Shown: piece after piece, positions 1 to 12,098 of the stretch | Position numbering within the stretch: the first letter of the stretch is position 1 | Layout of the letters: each line of letters begins with the position of its first letter | Assembly: GCA_036023115.1 (NCBI GenBank) | Contig: JAYKKT010000040.1 | Span: forward strand, 3,595,001-3,659,000 | From: Brasenia schreberi | Lineage: Eukaryota > Streptophyta > Magnoliopsida > Nymphaeales > Cabombaceae | Reading direction: 5' to 3' | DNA: 64,000 nucleotides | Notes under the pieces: model-generated | Databases searched by the model: none | Seen by the model: the letters and a program-made list of their open reading frames with translations, nothing else | What the model was told of the DNA's origin: nothing | Position numbers and translations under genes: made by a program

Positions 1-1184
1 AGAAAAAGGCCGTGTCTGTGCATCGTGGGCTACTATATAGAGCCCACAGTGCAACCGTGGCCTATCTGTCTCATCATCAAAGATTTTGTACATCTGTTAC
101 TATGTAGGTATCTAGAAACAAGAACGCCGATATATTGACTCTCTGGTTTAACCAATTGTTAGCTTGGTGCTTGATTTGGAGTTTAATTATCTCAAATGGG
201 TTAAGCGAGACACAACCTCTGGGCTATGTGAAGGATCTAGACAAATCACCGTAAATGGTGGGTACTAAAATTTGCAAAGAACTGAGCTGATTTCTTCCTT
301 TGTTTCATCTAGAAGGTGGCCATTTTGGCTGCCTCCAACCCCTCTTCTTTACATCTTTCTCCTCTCTCTTCCTTTCTCTTTTACTCTCACTCTAGGCTAA
401 GAAAAAGAGGATGAAGAGCAACGAGTGGAGCGATTTTTGTAGCCATGAGAGAGCTTCTTGTGCCAGTGAGTAGTTTTTTGTGCTTGCCAAGGATTCTGGG
501 TAAGTTTGTTTGTGAGGGTTGGAGGTGGAGCAGTCACCTGTATGACAGTGCCTTCACAAGGTGAACGATTACCATTTCTTTATGTCTTTCACGTTGAGAG
601 ATCCCTTATCTCTTTGATGCTCTACGGAGTCACCTTTGTATCTTCTTCTTGAATAGAAGAATGAAGATACTACCTTTGACAGAAACAACTGAGCTGATCC
701 CACACATATCTAATGCATAAATTGAACAACAGGAAGATCTACATTGACAGAGGTGGAGCGGCCATCTCACTCGAAATAAGAAAGAAAAAACAGAAAATAC
801 AGCTTAATCAATCCATAAACCCTAAGCAGTCCCAAAAGTTATTGATCCACCAAGGCAAAACAAATAGTATACGAGAAGCAGCATGCCGATAGCATGCTTT
901 TCATTTTGTAATTTGGCCTCAACCATGTAAGGCACAATGGCCATGTTGGGTTCACCTTGAAGCTCATCATAAGCATTATACTGATAGCTAGTGCATGCAT
1001 ATTCAGTTTCCAATTATGTATTCTACTTTTGACAACAACCACTCAATAGTTGCTCCCACCTCATGAGTACACTCTCTCTGCCTTCAAGTTTTTTAGTCCA
1101 TGCACATCCTGAAACTCTTCTCATTGCTTGACCTCTATGTCACCTGGAAACTTCAACTTTCACTTGTGCTGTACTCTCTTTCGT
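1..1184. other. No gene recognised
   Basis: I see no convincing coding sequence here. The stretch at about 300-420 is pyrimidine-rich, like a plant 5' leader or LTR, but no element could be delimited. Short ORFs at 822-1042 on the minus strand show no family resemblance. Confidence 0.5.
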
Positions 1185-1370
1185 GTTAACCTGCATCCAA
1201 CCGAGACGGAGAGCCGTCTCTCACACTAAGTGTCATCGTCTACATGGATTCTTAGTTGCCATTGTGCTCTATCTCATGTCATATTAACATTCAACTCAAA
1301 CAAAAACAATATCATGTATTAATTTATTGTTTCCTCCACTTTTAGGCCTTCCTCTACCTTGTTGAGTTAT
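1185..1370 (-). repeat. Degenerate RTE-type LINE 3' end
   Basis: The plus strand reads like a mutated version of the LINE 3' regions at 1842, 11260 and 14703. It keeps the order 'ctacatggattctt', a 'catgt' block, a 'ttattgttt' block and a 'cctctacct' block. It is much more diverged than the other copies, so it is an older insertion. It is followed to about 1840 by sequence in which I see no gene. Confidence 0.5.
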
Positions 1371-1841
1371 TTTGCTGAATCCGGGTAACATAGCTTGCAG
1401 TCGAAACCATTAATTCTAATTCGTCGAGCAAAGATCAGTCAGTTGGGTAGTGTAAATCGCACACACCACTATACCACTTGACAGTGAAAAATTCATGCCA
1501 CTAAACTAGTTGCCTATAACCTATTGCAAAATCCTCATTCTTTGGTCAAAAGGTTCAAGAAAGGACTCCAATGCATTGAATTTTCGAGAGCTTTCATGGT
1601 TATGCCTTTCTTTTGAGACTCGTCCATGCACACACACACATATATGTGTGTGTGTTCCATGTAACTGACCCTACTTAATGCAGGATAAGGCTTGGTTTCA
1701 ACGATCCATCCATATTTGAATCATTTACCAAGACATCGTGATCTAGTTGTCAAATTGCTTTGAGTTGAACCTACAATATTCAACTAATGTATGGAGCCAA
1801 ATATGGTTCATGAAAATTTAAAATTTACAACGAATCTGATT

Positions 1842-2123
1842 ACAAACAACAACAACAATTAAGCCTTTTCCCATACTAGACGGGGTCGGCTACATGGATT
1901 CTTTGTTTCCACAGATCCCTATCGTGTGCCATGTTAGCACTTAACTCCCAATAAGCTAGATCATTTTTTATTGTTTCATTCCAACACTTTTGTGGTTGTC
2001 CTCTACCTCTTTTAATACTTTCCAAATTTAGTTTTTCTAACCTTCTTAAAGGTTCTTCTTTTGATCTTTTTTCTATATGTCCAAACCATCTTAAACGATG
2101 TTCTCTCATTTTATCCTCTATTG
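1842..2123 (-). mobile_element. RTE-type LINE fragment, 3' end
   Basis: On the minus strand this encodes the C-terminal tail typical of plant RTE LINE polyproteins: a MREHRLRWFGHIEKR motif, then an RGRGQP motif, then a DRDLWKQRIHVADP-like end (ORF 1876-2109). The 3' tail at about 1842-1858 is a short (TTG)n run on the minus strand, the usual tail of this LINE class. It is 5'-truncated and abuts the copia element at about 2124. Near-identical 3' ends occur at 11260 and 14703. Confidence 0.8.
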
Positions 2124-2361
2124 GTGTTTGGAAGTTTGTCCTCGTGGTTTTACAAAATTACAAAAAGAGGACAAATAGATAAAATTACAGTTTTATCCCT
2201 TGGTATCCTTTTAGGGCACAGAGGCAAAAAAAACCCCTTAAAAGGATTATTTGCTACATATCATGCATCACTTTAACATGTCTCTTGCTATGTGTGCCTT
2301 TGTTTTTGTGATGGTTTCCTTTTTAGACCGCTTGATTGTTATTTTTGTCAAACACTTAAAA

Positions 2362-3060
2362 ATGAGTTCTAGGATATGTGTGTTAGAACTGACAAAAACA
2401 GAAAAGTTGAATGGTCTGAACTTTCAGACATAGAAGAGAAGAATTTCCTTGGCTCTAACACTAGAAGGTGTAGAATATGTTTTAAAGAAAATCGTGCGTC
2501 ATCCACCGCCAGACGCAAGTGAGCAACAGTTAGAAACATATAAAACATTTCTAAGGGACGATACCATAGCAAGAATAATCATGTTAACCTACATGAAGGA
2601 TGACATGATTAGGATCATTGAAGAATTTGAGACCACAAAAGAGCTATTTGATTCATTAATAGCTAAATATGATACAACTGTAAAATTACATGTGTAGTTA
2701 CTACTACAAAAATACAATTCTTTCAAGATGAAAGAAGGTGAAAATGTAGTAGAGCATGTAAATCACATACTGGTAATGGCTAGAGATTTAGCTCTAGCAA
2801 AATTAATCATCCCTGAACCGATGTAGATATCAACTATACTGAACAGTCTACCTCCGTCATGGAACATGATCACCACTGCCCTAAGACTAGGGCCAGAAAT
2901 CAATCTTTTTGAGTTGCCCCTCAAACTAGTAATAGAGCAAGAACATATGCTCAAAAACAAAAAGAAGAAATTGCTAGTAGTTTAGGATGAGTTAGTGTAT
3001 AGCTCAAATGTAGAAAAATGAGATACTACAAAAGGGACTGCCGCAACAAGAAAGGTTGAC
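2362..3060 (+). pseudogene. Copia gag (UBN2-type), broken
   Basis: Reading from the ATG at 2362, the frame gives a gag of the UBN2/copia type, with ALTLEGVEYVLKK, DTIARIIMLTYMKDD and FDSLIAKYDTT blocks, then ILNSLPPSWNM and ELPLKLVIEQEHM. In-frame stops fall after the first 25 or so codons, near 2697, near 2824 and near 2983. A degraded zinc-knuckle (YYKRDC) lies at about 3020-3045. Gag would form the virus-like particle of the element. The homologous gag of the minus-strand copy is at 48957-49400. Confidence 0.8.
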
Positions 3061-3229
3061 GCAACAATCTACAACATGGACAGTCGAAGAAGCAAGATAT
3101 AATCTGCGTGATTTTAGAATGCTTGTATTTGGACTGTCTGGTGATAGGTTGATAGATAGACTGAAGAGCTATATGACATATCTCGAAGACCAAGGAAGGG
3201 GCAATGGACCTGAAGGAATATCAACTTGA

Positions 3230-4715
3230 AGAACATCGTGTGTATATGGGAAACAATACTTTCTCAAATATTCTAGGTATTGGAGCATTCAGGATATTTA
3301 TATAAGGCAAACCAATTGTACTGACCGACGTGTTAATTGTGTCATCTATAAGGTGCAATATAATCTCGATCCCTGCCTTAGTTAAGAAGGGTTTTGAAAT
3401 TAGATTTATTCCTAACAAGGTGACTGTGGGTAAAGATGGAAGAATCTTGTTTTCAGGGGAATTCGATGTAGAACATGGACTATTCAAATTGTTTGATAAT
3501 GAAAGTTATCCACTTTCTGCTTATATTGAGAGTGCCTTTATTGTTGATGTGAATATGTGGCATAAACGCCTAGAGCATATAAGTCTGGAAAAGTTGAGGA
3601 AATTATCCAACTTTGACTTATTACCTGGATTTGAAGAAAATACTTTCAACAAGTGTGAAGCTTGTATACAAGGAAAAATGATAAGGAAAGTTTTTTCCAA
3701 GGAAACAACAAGGGTAATAACACTGTTGGAAATTATTCACACAGATTTATGTGTATCTTTTAGAGTAAAGACACATCGGGGAAAGGGTTATTTTATAACC
3801 TTTATCGATGATTACTCTAGATATATGTATATATATCTTTTAGCACATAAATCGGAGGCACTTGATGCTTTCAAAGAATATAAGCAAGAAGTGAAAAATC
3901 AGTTAGGGTGTTCGACCAAAGTCTTAAGATCAGACAGAGGAAGCGAATATACCTCGACATAATTCTTAGAATTTTATAAAGACTTTGGTATTGCTAAACA
4001 AAATATAATGCCCAAAACACCTCAGTAAAATGGTATAGCTAAGAGATACAATAGAACCTTGCTGAATATGACAATGTCAATGTTGCTTGATGCCTCTCTT
4101 CTAAGGGTATTTTAGGGAGAAGTAGTAAGTACAATTGTTTACATACTCAATAGAGTACCGTGTAAAGCTGTATTCACTATACCATATGAGATATGGTTTG
4201 GAAGAAAGCCCAACCTAGGTCATCTCAAGAGGTAGGGATCTATAACACACGTGAAGATCCTTGATCACTCTAGAGATAAGCTAGACAACAGGTCATTGAG
4301 ATGTGTATTTATTATATATCCAAAAGGTTCAAAAGGATATCGGTTTTATCATAAGGACCATGCACTCATTGAAAGCATAGATGTTGAATTCTTAGAAGAT
4401 ACTAAGAATGACATCTTGAAGAACGATGAGGAATGTGTTGATGATTTGGTAGATTTAGACCAATCATCTTTTGAGCCCATAGAAGATCTTCTTAAAACTA
4501 CCAATACCTTAAGTGGAAATAAGAGGCCAAGAGCCACTCTGTCCTATTTAAATGATTATCACACTTATCTTGTAGAAGAAGTGTGTAATTCTATAGATTT
4601 GGATGAGTTGACTGATAACTTGACTTATCAGCAAGCAATGAACTTATCGAAAGCGACAAAATCGGAGAAAGCCATGGATGAGGAAATCGAATCCATTGAG
4701 AAAAATCAAGTTTGA
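3230..4715 (+). pseudogene. Copia GAG-pre-integrase and integrase, broken
   Basis: 3330-3962 encodes the pre-integrase (MWHKRLEHISLEKLRKLS, then a CEACIQGK zinc-binding remnant) and the integrase core (HTDLC, FIDDYSRYMY, LRSDRGSEY). Stops follow at 3960, about 4026 and about 4112. The position where copia integrases carry the third catalytic acid (NGVAER) reads NGIAKR (about 4032-4050), so Glu is Lys. 4251-4715 continues with the C-terminal linker region. Integration would need this enzyme, so this copy is inactive on two counts. The same Lys occurs in the copy at 59036-59953. Confidence 0.8.
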
Positions 4716-4718
4716 GAA

Positions 4719-5618
4719 TTGGCTTATTTGCCAAAAGGAAGAAAAGCTATAGGCTGCAAATTGGTTCTGAAAAAGAAATACAAGGTCGATGGTACAATCG
4801 ACAAGTTTAAAGAGAGGTTGGTTGCAAAGAGTTTTTCACAAAATGAGGGGATAGATTATGTTGAGACATATTCTTCAGTTATGAAATTTGTATCCATATA
4901 GATAATCATGACAATATCTGCATAATATAATTTGGATTTACATCAGTTAGATGTAAAGACAACTTTTATAAATGAAGATTTTGAAGAAATCATATACATG
5001 TAGCAACCCGAAGGATTTGTGGTTGAAGGCTAAGAAGATAAAATATATATGTTGAAAAAATCCCTATATGACTTGAAATAGTCACCTCGCCAATGGTATT
5101 TGACCTTTCAAAATGCCATTATAGAACTTGGGTTTGTGGCTAACAAACTTGATTGTTGTGTATATGTTTGGAACAGTGGGAGCCACTTTGTCATCTTGTC
5201 GTTGTATGTAGATGACATATTGTTGACAGGAAACGACAATGAGATGATTGTCAAAACCAAGTCATGGTTAAACTCCAAGTTCGAAATGAAGGATATTAGG
5301 GAAACATCCTATATCTTGGGTATAAAGATCTCACGAGATAGAGGATCTAGACTCTTATGCCTGAGCCAGGAGAGATATATTGACTATATCCTCAAGAAGT
5401 TTAAAATGGGTGAATGCAAGTCTGCAGATACACCTGTTGCAAAAGGGGTTAAAGTAAGTAAGGTTGATTGTCCTGGTGAAGGAGATGATAAGACTAATGT
5501 TCCTTATGCACAAGCTATTGGCAGCTTGATGTATGCTATGTTGTGTACAAGACCTGATATCAACTTTACTATTGGTCTTGTCAGTAGATATCAAAGTAAT
5601 CTTGGTTGGCAGCACTAG
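4719..5618 (+). pseudogene. Copia reverse transcriptase, broken
   Basis: The frame starts with a copia RT N-terminus (KKKYKVDGTIDKFKERLVAKSF, given here only as the recognisable region 4770-4840). After several stops it continues in a 172-codon ORF at 5100-5618 that keeps the catalytic YVDDILLTGND motif at about 5207-5240 and the LGIKISRD and LSQERYIDYIL blocks. Stops near 4901, 4925, 5002, 5032 and 5080 prevent one product. Confidence 0.85.
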
Positions 5619-5619
5619 G

Positions 5620-6164
5620 TAGCTATAAAAAGGATTCTAAGATATCTGAAAGGAACAAAGGACTTGAAATTGTATTTTCAAGCAGATGAACTGAAAGTGG
5701 TAGGATACTCAAATATTGACTTTGCTGGGAGCAAAGATGACAACAAATCAACCTTAGGACAAATATTCTTATTTGAAGGTGGTGCTGTTTCTTGGGCATG
5801 TAAGAAATAGGGCTGTGTAGCGTTGCATACACAAGAAACTGAGTATGTTGCTTACTGTTTGGCTGCAACTAGTGCTGTTTGGATAATCCGCTTCATACTA
5901 GATTTGAAGTTGGAAATAACAGACGAGCCAGTGGTTATCTATTGCGATAACAATGCAGCAATTACTCTTATTAAGAGTGGAGCTGATTGCTCGAAAAGCA
6001 AGCATATAATGGTAAAATACCACTATGTTCATGATATGGTTATGAGAAAGGAAATATCTATCTCATACATGCAACGGAAGACATGTTGGCATACCCCTTA
6101 ACAAAAGGCATAACAGAGGAACTCTTCTCAAAACATATTATAAACATGGGTTTAAGATATGTTT
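5620..6164 (+). pseudogene. Copia RNase H, broken
   Basis: Continuation of the polyprotein: RILRYLKGTKDLKL, the YSNIDFAG block, the ETEYVAYCLAATSAVW block and the IYCDNNAAITLIKSG block typical of copia RNase H. It ends at MGLRYV and a stop at about 6164. Stops at about 5619 and 5810 and a frame change near 6075 break it. The polypurine-like AAGTGGGAGA just before 6376 would prime plus-strand synthesis. Confidence 0.8.
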
Positions 6165-6375
6165 GATTGTTATATATGTAAATAACCATACAACGAACAT
6201 ATTGTTGTGTAGGTAAATAATTATACAACGAAAGATTTGTTGTGTAGGGAAATAACCACGCAATAGGTTCTGATTGGAAAAGTAATCAGGAATCGACATA
6301 ACTAGGAAAAATCTCTGAAAAGTGGGAGGAAAACCAGTATGTCGATACACTTGGCTCGAATGGCCAAGTGGGAGA

Positions 6376-6812
6376 TGTTACAACATAGTGGCCATTCTCG
6401 GCTCAGGTAACGACTAGACTGGCCATCCAGTCCATTACCTGAAGATAGGGCCATATCGGTAACGGATGACCGTTACCGAGATTTTCGGTAACGGTCATCT
6501 GTTACAAGCTCCCAAACGAGGAAAACCGTAGGCGGATAAGCACGACGAAGGGGGAGCACCTGTCTATAAAGGGAGGAATTACAGACACTCTATACACAGT
6601 GAAAATACAGAAAAAGCAAAAGAGACAGAGAGTTATATTTGTCTGTGTGAAAACTCTGCGTGGGAACCTCATATCCATCATTATCTTCATATTCTTCTGC
6701 ATCTAAACAGGAGCTGCTCATTGAAGAAGATGACTTTATCGGAATTCGTTAAACAGTACCAAGCCTTCATCGAAATCCGACGAACGAAGGAAGAGGTACT
6801 CCTCTTCACACA
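6376..6812 (+). mobile_element. Copia 3' LTR, copy 1
   Basis: It begins TGTTACAACATAG directly after a purine tract and ends near CTCTTCACACA. The right edge is placed where sequence homologous to the chitinase 5' flank ('gttttactaactata') begins at about 6822, so it is accurate to about 10 bases. A TATA-like 'tctataaaggg' lies at about 6570. Confidence 0.65.
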
Positions 6813-7159
6813 ATCCGGCCCTTCGTTTTACTAACTATACACCTCACATAATATTTTATTTGGTTTTGTTTATTAAACTAACTAAATCTGGTGAACAATT
6901 CATTCAAACAAGAGCAAATTACAGATTCTTTGGTACATATCTTGTATTAGAAGCACTATTTATCTTTTCTGGTAGCACTATTTGGAGGACTTCATTATTT
7001 TTATTTACTCTCTCTCTCTATATATAATAGATAGATAGATATTTGCATTAGAAGACGGAGATGAGCACTTCCACTGTGGGCAAGAAGAAGAATCTCATAT
7101 AATTTTGCATTTTCTTCACGTTTATTGAATAACTTAATATGTAATACATGATATATGTG

Positions 7160-7214
<55 letters not shown>
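7160..7214. repeat. (AT)n microsatellite
   Basis: About 27 uninterrupted AT units. It produces artificial Tyr-Ile repeat ORFs on the minus strand that are not genes. Confidence 0.95.
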
Positions 7215-7221
<7 letters not shown>

Positions 7222-7427
7222 ATATTATATGTATAAAGAGAGTGAGAGCTACTATACAACATTTTAAACATTCTTTGATTATCATTATCGTTCGTGCGAT
7301 CAATCAAATGATGATGCACTTAATTATCGTTCGTGCAATTGGTGGTACTGACATGATCTTTAATGATGTTGACGGGTGGCTCAATCTCGTCTACATGATG
7401 ATAACTAATAATTCTTATCTATCTATC

Positions 7428-7428
<1 letters not shown>

Positions 7429-7463
<35 letters not shown>
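7429..7463. repeat. Compound (TA)n(GT)n microsatellite
   Basis: A TA run followed directly by a GT run. Confidence 0.9.
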
Positions 7464-7464
<1 letters not shown>

Positions 7465-7620
7465 TAAACACATGTACCTATAGAATGTGTTAGCCACACA
7501 AGTAGTTTACAAGTGTCTAGGGAAGCAATGATTTACAGTATCGAGTATTGGGCAATTTCTATGATATAAATGAGAACATTATAAAAAAACGTTAGATTCA
7601 TAATGAGATCATTCCGGCTG

Positions 7621-9788
7621 CAGGGATTTCATACTCCATGAATAAAGCGAACATTCCCTTCTATCTGACTCACCATAAGCGTCAAGTTTGGTTCTATTCT
7701 GTGCAAACAGAAATTCGTCAATATAAGTCCAAAATCCTCGCCTCCCGCCCTTGTTTCAGCACTTGGGGGTCTGCATTCTAGGGCAGGATCTGTGTGGGAG
7801 CCTCTAACTTTTGTGGGCAGTTCCTCTCTTTGGATTTTTCTTCACCTATCACGCGAACCCATCGAAATTCTCAGTCAATCTCACTCAGAACCAAAGTTTT
7901 TGGGTTTTCCTTCTTCGCGAGATACGAATGATACGACACGGGACTCGTGATGTTGAACCAAAGCATCAAGCCAATTGTCACGCAGGTAAAGTTTAAGCGA
8001 CAACAAAACTTAGAGAGAGATTTTGGGCGTGCGTCGTCTTCTTCCTCCACCCCGAAGCAAGATCTCAGAGCATTAGAAAACACTACACACAGAGGGAGAT
8101 AGAGAACGTTATCAATAAGCTGTTATTCAAAGAGTTTTTTTTTTATACTTTGGGACCCTTTTGCACTATCTCTTCTCCTCTTTCCCGGCTTCTAGCCTTC
8201 TTGTTTTCTGCAAAAACTCAATCCCTTGTCTACGTGACCCATTGACATCACAGGTTTTGAAGTGCTCCCTTTTAATTTTTTGTTGGTTTTTAGATGTATG
8301 CGATCTCGAGGGACTGCCGGAAGGTAGTATTCTACCTGAGATCATTTGCTTCGTCTCTCTCATTCATTTCTCGTTGTGTTTGATTTATGTTGATGCTCAA
8401 AACTGCAAGTCACGAAGAGTTTAAGTCACAGAGAGCTTGCCGGACTTGGATCCAATCGAAAGTTAGGTCATTACACCGAAACATTGGACAGATCTACAAC
8501 CCATTCCTTTAGATAGTACACTAAATAGCGGAGATAATTAGTCAGATCATGCAATTTCAACATTATGATATACTCTCTCTCTCTATATATATATAGCGGG
8601 AGGGAGGGAGTCTTAGTTGTATATTGTGGTACATGCACAAACATTGACACTATTCATCTTTGAAATCATTGGTGAAAATTTGATTATTGTATTTACACTT
8701 AATATATATCAATACATTAAATGTAAAGTCATTTGAATTTTTATGCACGATATTAAAGATTAATATTATGCACCAAACACCATTATCCAGATACCACACA
8801 CACATATATAGATTGTTTGGATCTTGCCCAACTGCTCATGGATTGCTTTTGATGATATGAGTATAATTTCAAAATTATTGGATTTTGGGTGGCATATATA
8901 ATACATACACGTAGAGTATCTAATAATTGTTGACAGTATTGATCATCCATAAATCTGATCCGAACTGGTGTTCTGATTATAATGAATAAGATTTTAATAA
9001 GAAATTACAAAGACAACATTATTGTTCTTGCACATATACTGTATGAACTGTTGTGGACATGAATAAGAATCTGATCGAACACGAGATTACTGGCAAATTC
9101 AGACAGGACACGAACAAAAGCCAAAAGCTTGTGCTCTTGTCAACCATGAGTGACACAAAAAAAATTGGTTCATGTTTGGATTCACCTATTTTTGACACAA
9201 GCACAAAATGACATAACAGGAACACAACCCAGAACAAGAAATTGTGAACTATTTTGAGATAGACAATTATTTCTATATTAACCGCTACAGCCTTCATACA
9301 CTTAAGAGTGGATACAGTGAGGCGTATTTCTGTTTTGCCCCTCTTGTTTTGGTAGAATGGAGAGGCCGGAGTCAGATGCACACTGCGGGCATCGAACTCA
9401 TGACCTTATTGAGCGTTATTGTCAGTTGTGCAATTTTACCCATCTTATTAGAAACTTAGGTGCGTCAAATCCAATTGCAATATGAATCCACTTGTATCGC
9501 ATAGGGGATCTGGTTCAAATCCAATTTCTGGTGACATTTGTCGTTAATTTTATGTGAATGATTCATATTTCATACTCAAAGTCTAAAATCCTGTGTAGTA
9601 GAATTTATAACATATAACAAGATCCTCTCAGCTTCACAAGTGCCCGCGCAGAAACACACACACACAGAGACACCGACGGACACGACTCGAGAACAGGTTT
9701 AAGTGTCCAGGGAAGGTGGAGCCAGACGGCGACATTATATGACCGTATGCTTCTTATCGATACCTTTTATTTCTATAAATATGATCTT
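7621..9788. other. No gene recognised; chitinase 3' flank at the right end
   Basis: No supported gene. 7800-8460 has a higher GC content and a transcript-like look, with a splice-donor-like CAGGTAAAG near 7983, but no ORF beyond 87 codons. About 9178-9250 resembles a dispersed repeat also present at 32403. 9600-9788 is the 3' flank of a chitinase unit and matches 28430-28796 and 61725-62071. Confidence 0.5.
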
Positions 9789-10099
9789 TTAGAAGGACTT
9801 CTGACTGTAGCAGTCGAGGTGAGCACCAGAGATCACACCAAATATGCTGCAGTGCCTCTGGTAGAACCCGATCCGATCTGCAACCCGGGCATCATATCCA
9901 TGCCCGCACTCCAGACCTCACTCCATAGCCGGATAAACGACCGGCCGCTAGGTCCGCAGCCGAAGAATCCATTTCCCAATGATGACATCATGTACAGAAG
10001 GCTTAGGTGATTGGGTAGTCATCCAGAACCAAATTGCAGTCTTGAATGAAATTACTGGATCACTAGCAACTAAATCCGGGTTCTTGAGCAGAATAGTTG
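9789..10099 (-). pseudogene. Chitinase exon 3 remnant (unit 1)
   Basis: It matches exon 3 of the intact chitinase at 28797-29163, including the [14 protein letters not shown] GH19 signature and the stop position at 9789-9791. Two pieces are missing: one around the [10 protein letters not shown] motif, where the DNA goes straight from 'cagacctca' to 'ctccatagccgg', and one near the exon start. Together they change the frame. Exons 1 and 2 are not found to the right, where LINE fragments lie instead. It is a dead gene fragment. Confidence 0.85.
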
Positions 10100-10520
10100 C
10101 TGCAGAATTTGAAATTAAAAATGTATTAGACATACTTATCCACTCCGCTTGAATTTAAGTTAAGAATGTGACTTCCAAATAAATAAAAAACATAGTAGCA
10201 GTGATGGAAGAGTCATCCTCATTAGCTGAATATATGTTTTGTAATTGCATAATGTTCATTTCGATCAAGTCAGATAGCTGAATATATGTTTATAATTGCA
10301 TAATGTTCATTTCGATGAATTCTGCTTATAACTTCAAACAGTGGCAGATCTCTATTGTGGCTAGGTGAGTAAGAAAGCAAAACTTAAGATTGTATAGAGG
10401 CTCTATACGCACACACACATAAAATATTTATATATACAGAAATATATACTAATGCGGATTCATACCCGACTTAAGTGATTTACATATTGAGACTCATATG
10501 AAACATTTAAGAGCAAAAAA
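10100..10520. other. Intron-like and intergenic sequence, no gene
   Basis: 10100-10380 resembles intron 2 of the chitinase genes (AT-rich, with 'tgaatttaagttaa' and a 'cataatgttcatttcgat' block present twice at about 10250 and 10300). Nothing else is supported. Confidence 0.45.
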
Positions 10521-10972
10521 GAAGAATGCTTACCTTATATTTATTGATCTAGAAAAAACTTTTGGTAAGGTGGTAAGAGATATTCTTTGATACAAAAATG
10601 TGTCATGACTCACGAAAAAATACTAACTCCTTTGAAGTTAATATTTAGTTACATGAGGGATCAACTTTAAGTTCATATTTATTTATATTGATCATTGAAG
10701 GAATAACATTTTAGAGCAAAAAAGAAGCACCCTTACATGATATTTATTGATTTAGAAAAAGCTTATGATTGGATGGTAAGAGATGTTTAGATAACCTTGA
10801 AAAAAAGAGGTATTTCATTTATATACATAAATCTTATACAAGATATGTGCAATTGTACAAAAACATGTGTGAAGACTTATGAAGTAATGACATACTCTTT
10901 TGAAGTTAATATTGAGTTAAACGAGGGATCAACTTTAAGTGTATATATATATATATATATATATATAAAGAG
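10497..10972 (+). mobile_element. RTE-type LINE reverse transcriptase fragments
   Basis: The plus strand carries two overlapping, decayed copies of the RT core motif: IFIDLEKTFGKVVRD-like at about 10535 and IFIDLEKAYDWMVRD-like at about 10740. A short ORF (10797-11009) then keeps the INLIQDMCNCTKTCVKTYE and EGSTLS blocks. The same RT segment is on the minus strand in the longer LINE at 15531-15780. An (AT)n run at 10939-10968 follows. Confidence 0.7.
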
Positions 10973-11257
10973 AGTTGTTCGTGGCATTGTGCTCCCTTTA
11001 TTGGAATGATATTATCAGTCTCAACCTAAGAACTTAATTTCTTAACAGGGGTGTGATTTTCTTGAGCTAAAAAGCCATACGGGGACCTCAGCGAGATCCA
11101 GTCCGGTCATTATCGATCCATGATCATTTGGTACTCAACATTGGAGTTTACTTGATCCATGGGTTCGTGACTTTGAAGTTCCCTAATTGCATCTGGACAG
11201 TTCCGATTGGACTTGATTATAATAGAAGGTGCCTTTGAAAGCGTGGTCCATGTGATT

Positions 11258-11790
11258 ATAACAACAACAACTAAGCCTTTTCCCATACTAGACGGGGTCG
11301 GCTACATGGATTCTTTGTTTCCACGTATCCCTATCGTATGCCATGCTAGCAGTTAATTCACAATAAGCTAGATCATTCTTTATTGTTTCTTTCCAACACT
11401 TTTGTGGTCATCCTGTAGCTCTTTTAATACTTTTCAAATTTAGTTTTTCATACCTTCTTACAGGTTCTTCTTTTGATATTCTTTCTATATGTCTAAACCA
11501 TCTTAAATGATATTCTCTCATTTTATCCTCTATTAGTGCCACTCTTAATTTGTTTCTAATAACCTCATTATATATACGGTCTTTTCTTGTATGACCACTC
11601 ATCTATCTCAACATCTTCATTTCTATCACAAACATCTTTTGTAGATGTTGATGATTAACTACTCAACACTCAGAACCATAAAATATGACAAGCCTAATTG
11701 TCGCTCTATAATATTTACCTTTTAACTTTAATGATATCTTCTTATCACAAAAAATACCTTTTTATAACATGGTCCATGTGACAAAAATTA
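11258..11790 (-). mobile_element. RTE-type LINE fragment, 3' end
   Basis: On the minus strand it encodes a decayed RTE C-terminus (ORF 11408-11602, with KDRIYNEVIRNKL and MREYHLRWFRHIER blocks). It ends in a (TTG)n tail at 11258-11272. It aligns closely with 1842-2123 and with the 3' part of 14703-16536. Confidence 0.8.
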
Positions 11791-12072
11791 ACAGTGATTT
11801 AAATCTAACATTTCTAATATATAGAATGACAATTCAATATTCATTGTCCAAACTGCATAAAAAGATCATTTGTGTATGAGTGAGAGAGCAGGATGAATAT
11901 TTTATTTATTGGATCTGGATTCAAATCCAATTTCTGGTCATATTTAACATTGCCTTCATCCTCAGGAATGACACACATTTCTTATCTGATGCCTAGACAT
12001 GGTTGATAGCCGCCGTCCTGGAGGTTCCAAGTGGAACCGAATTGGGCAAGGAACTGACTGCAACCAGAATCA
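11791..12072. other. Chitinase-array intergenic sequence
   Basis: No gene. About 11905-12070 matches 50045-50220, the equivalent flank next to another chitinase pseudogene, so it is part of the array's repeat unit. Confidence 0.5.
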
Positions 12073-12098
12073 TTCGTACCCGTACCTATGCAACATAG
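12069..12098. mobile_element. Right terminus of an hAT-like MITE
   Basis: It ends CCTATGCAACATAG and is followed at once by chitinase exon 3 sequence 'gtgattga'. It matches the right end of the complete MITE at 50933-51344. Only this end survives. Confidence 0.55.

Larger units (their letters stand above)
2124..6812 (+). mobile_element. Ty1/copia retrotransposon, copy 1 (5'-truncated, decayed)
   Basis: A copia-type element in the order leader, gag, zinc-knuckle remnant, GAG-pre-integrase, integrase, reverse transcriptase, RNase H and 3' LTR. The 5' LTR is missing: the untranslated leader starts directly against a LINE fragment at about 2124. Many in-frame stops and a few frameshifts break the polyprotein, so it cannot move on its own. 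The same family occurs on the minus strand at 32882-33418, 36786-38912 with 48957-50030, and 56766-60825. Its LTR differs clearly from those of the minus-strand copies although the internal regions align well, which suggests a separate subfamily or LTR exchange. Confidence 0.88.
6822..7620. repeat. Orphan chitinase 5'-flank sequence
   Basis: It starts with 'ttcgttttactaactata', which in the chitinase units lies just upstream of the TATA region. It then matches pieces of the flanks at 17.9-18.1, 34.4-35.1 and 54.6-55.0 kb. The chitinase coding part that should lie to the left is gone and the copia LTR takes its place. It includes two AT-rich microsatellites. Confidence 0.55.

Noticed and set aside
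9019..9381. 120-codon hydrophobic minus-strand ORF
   Set aside because: No family resemblance. It overlaps a dispersed repeat and chitinase 3'-flank sequence.
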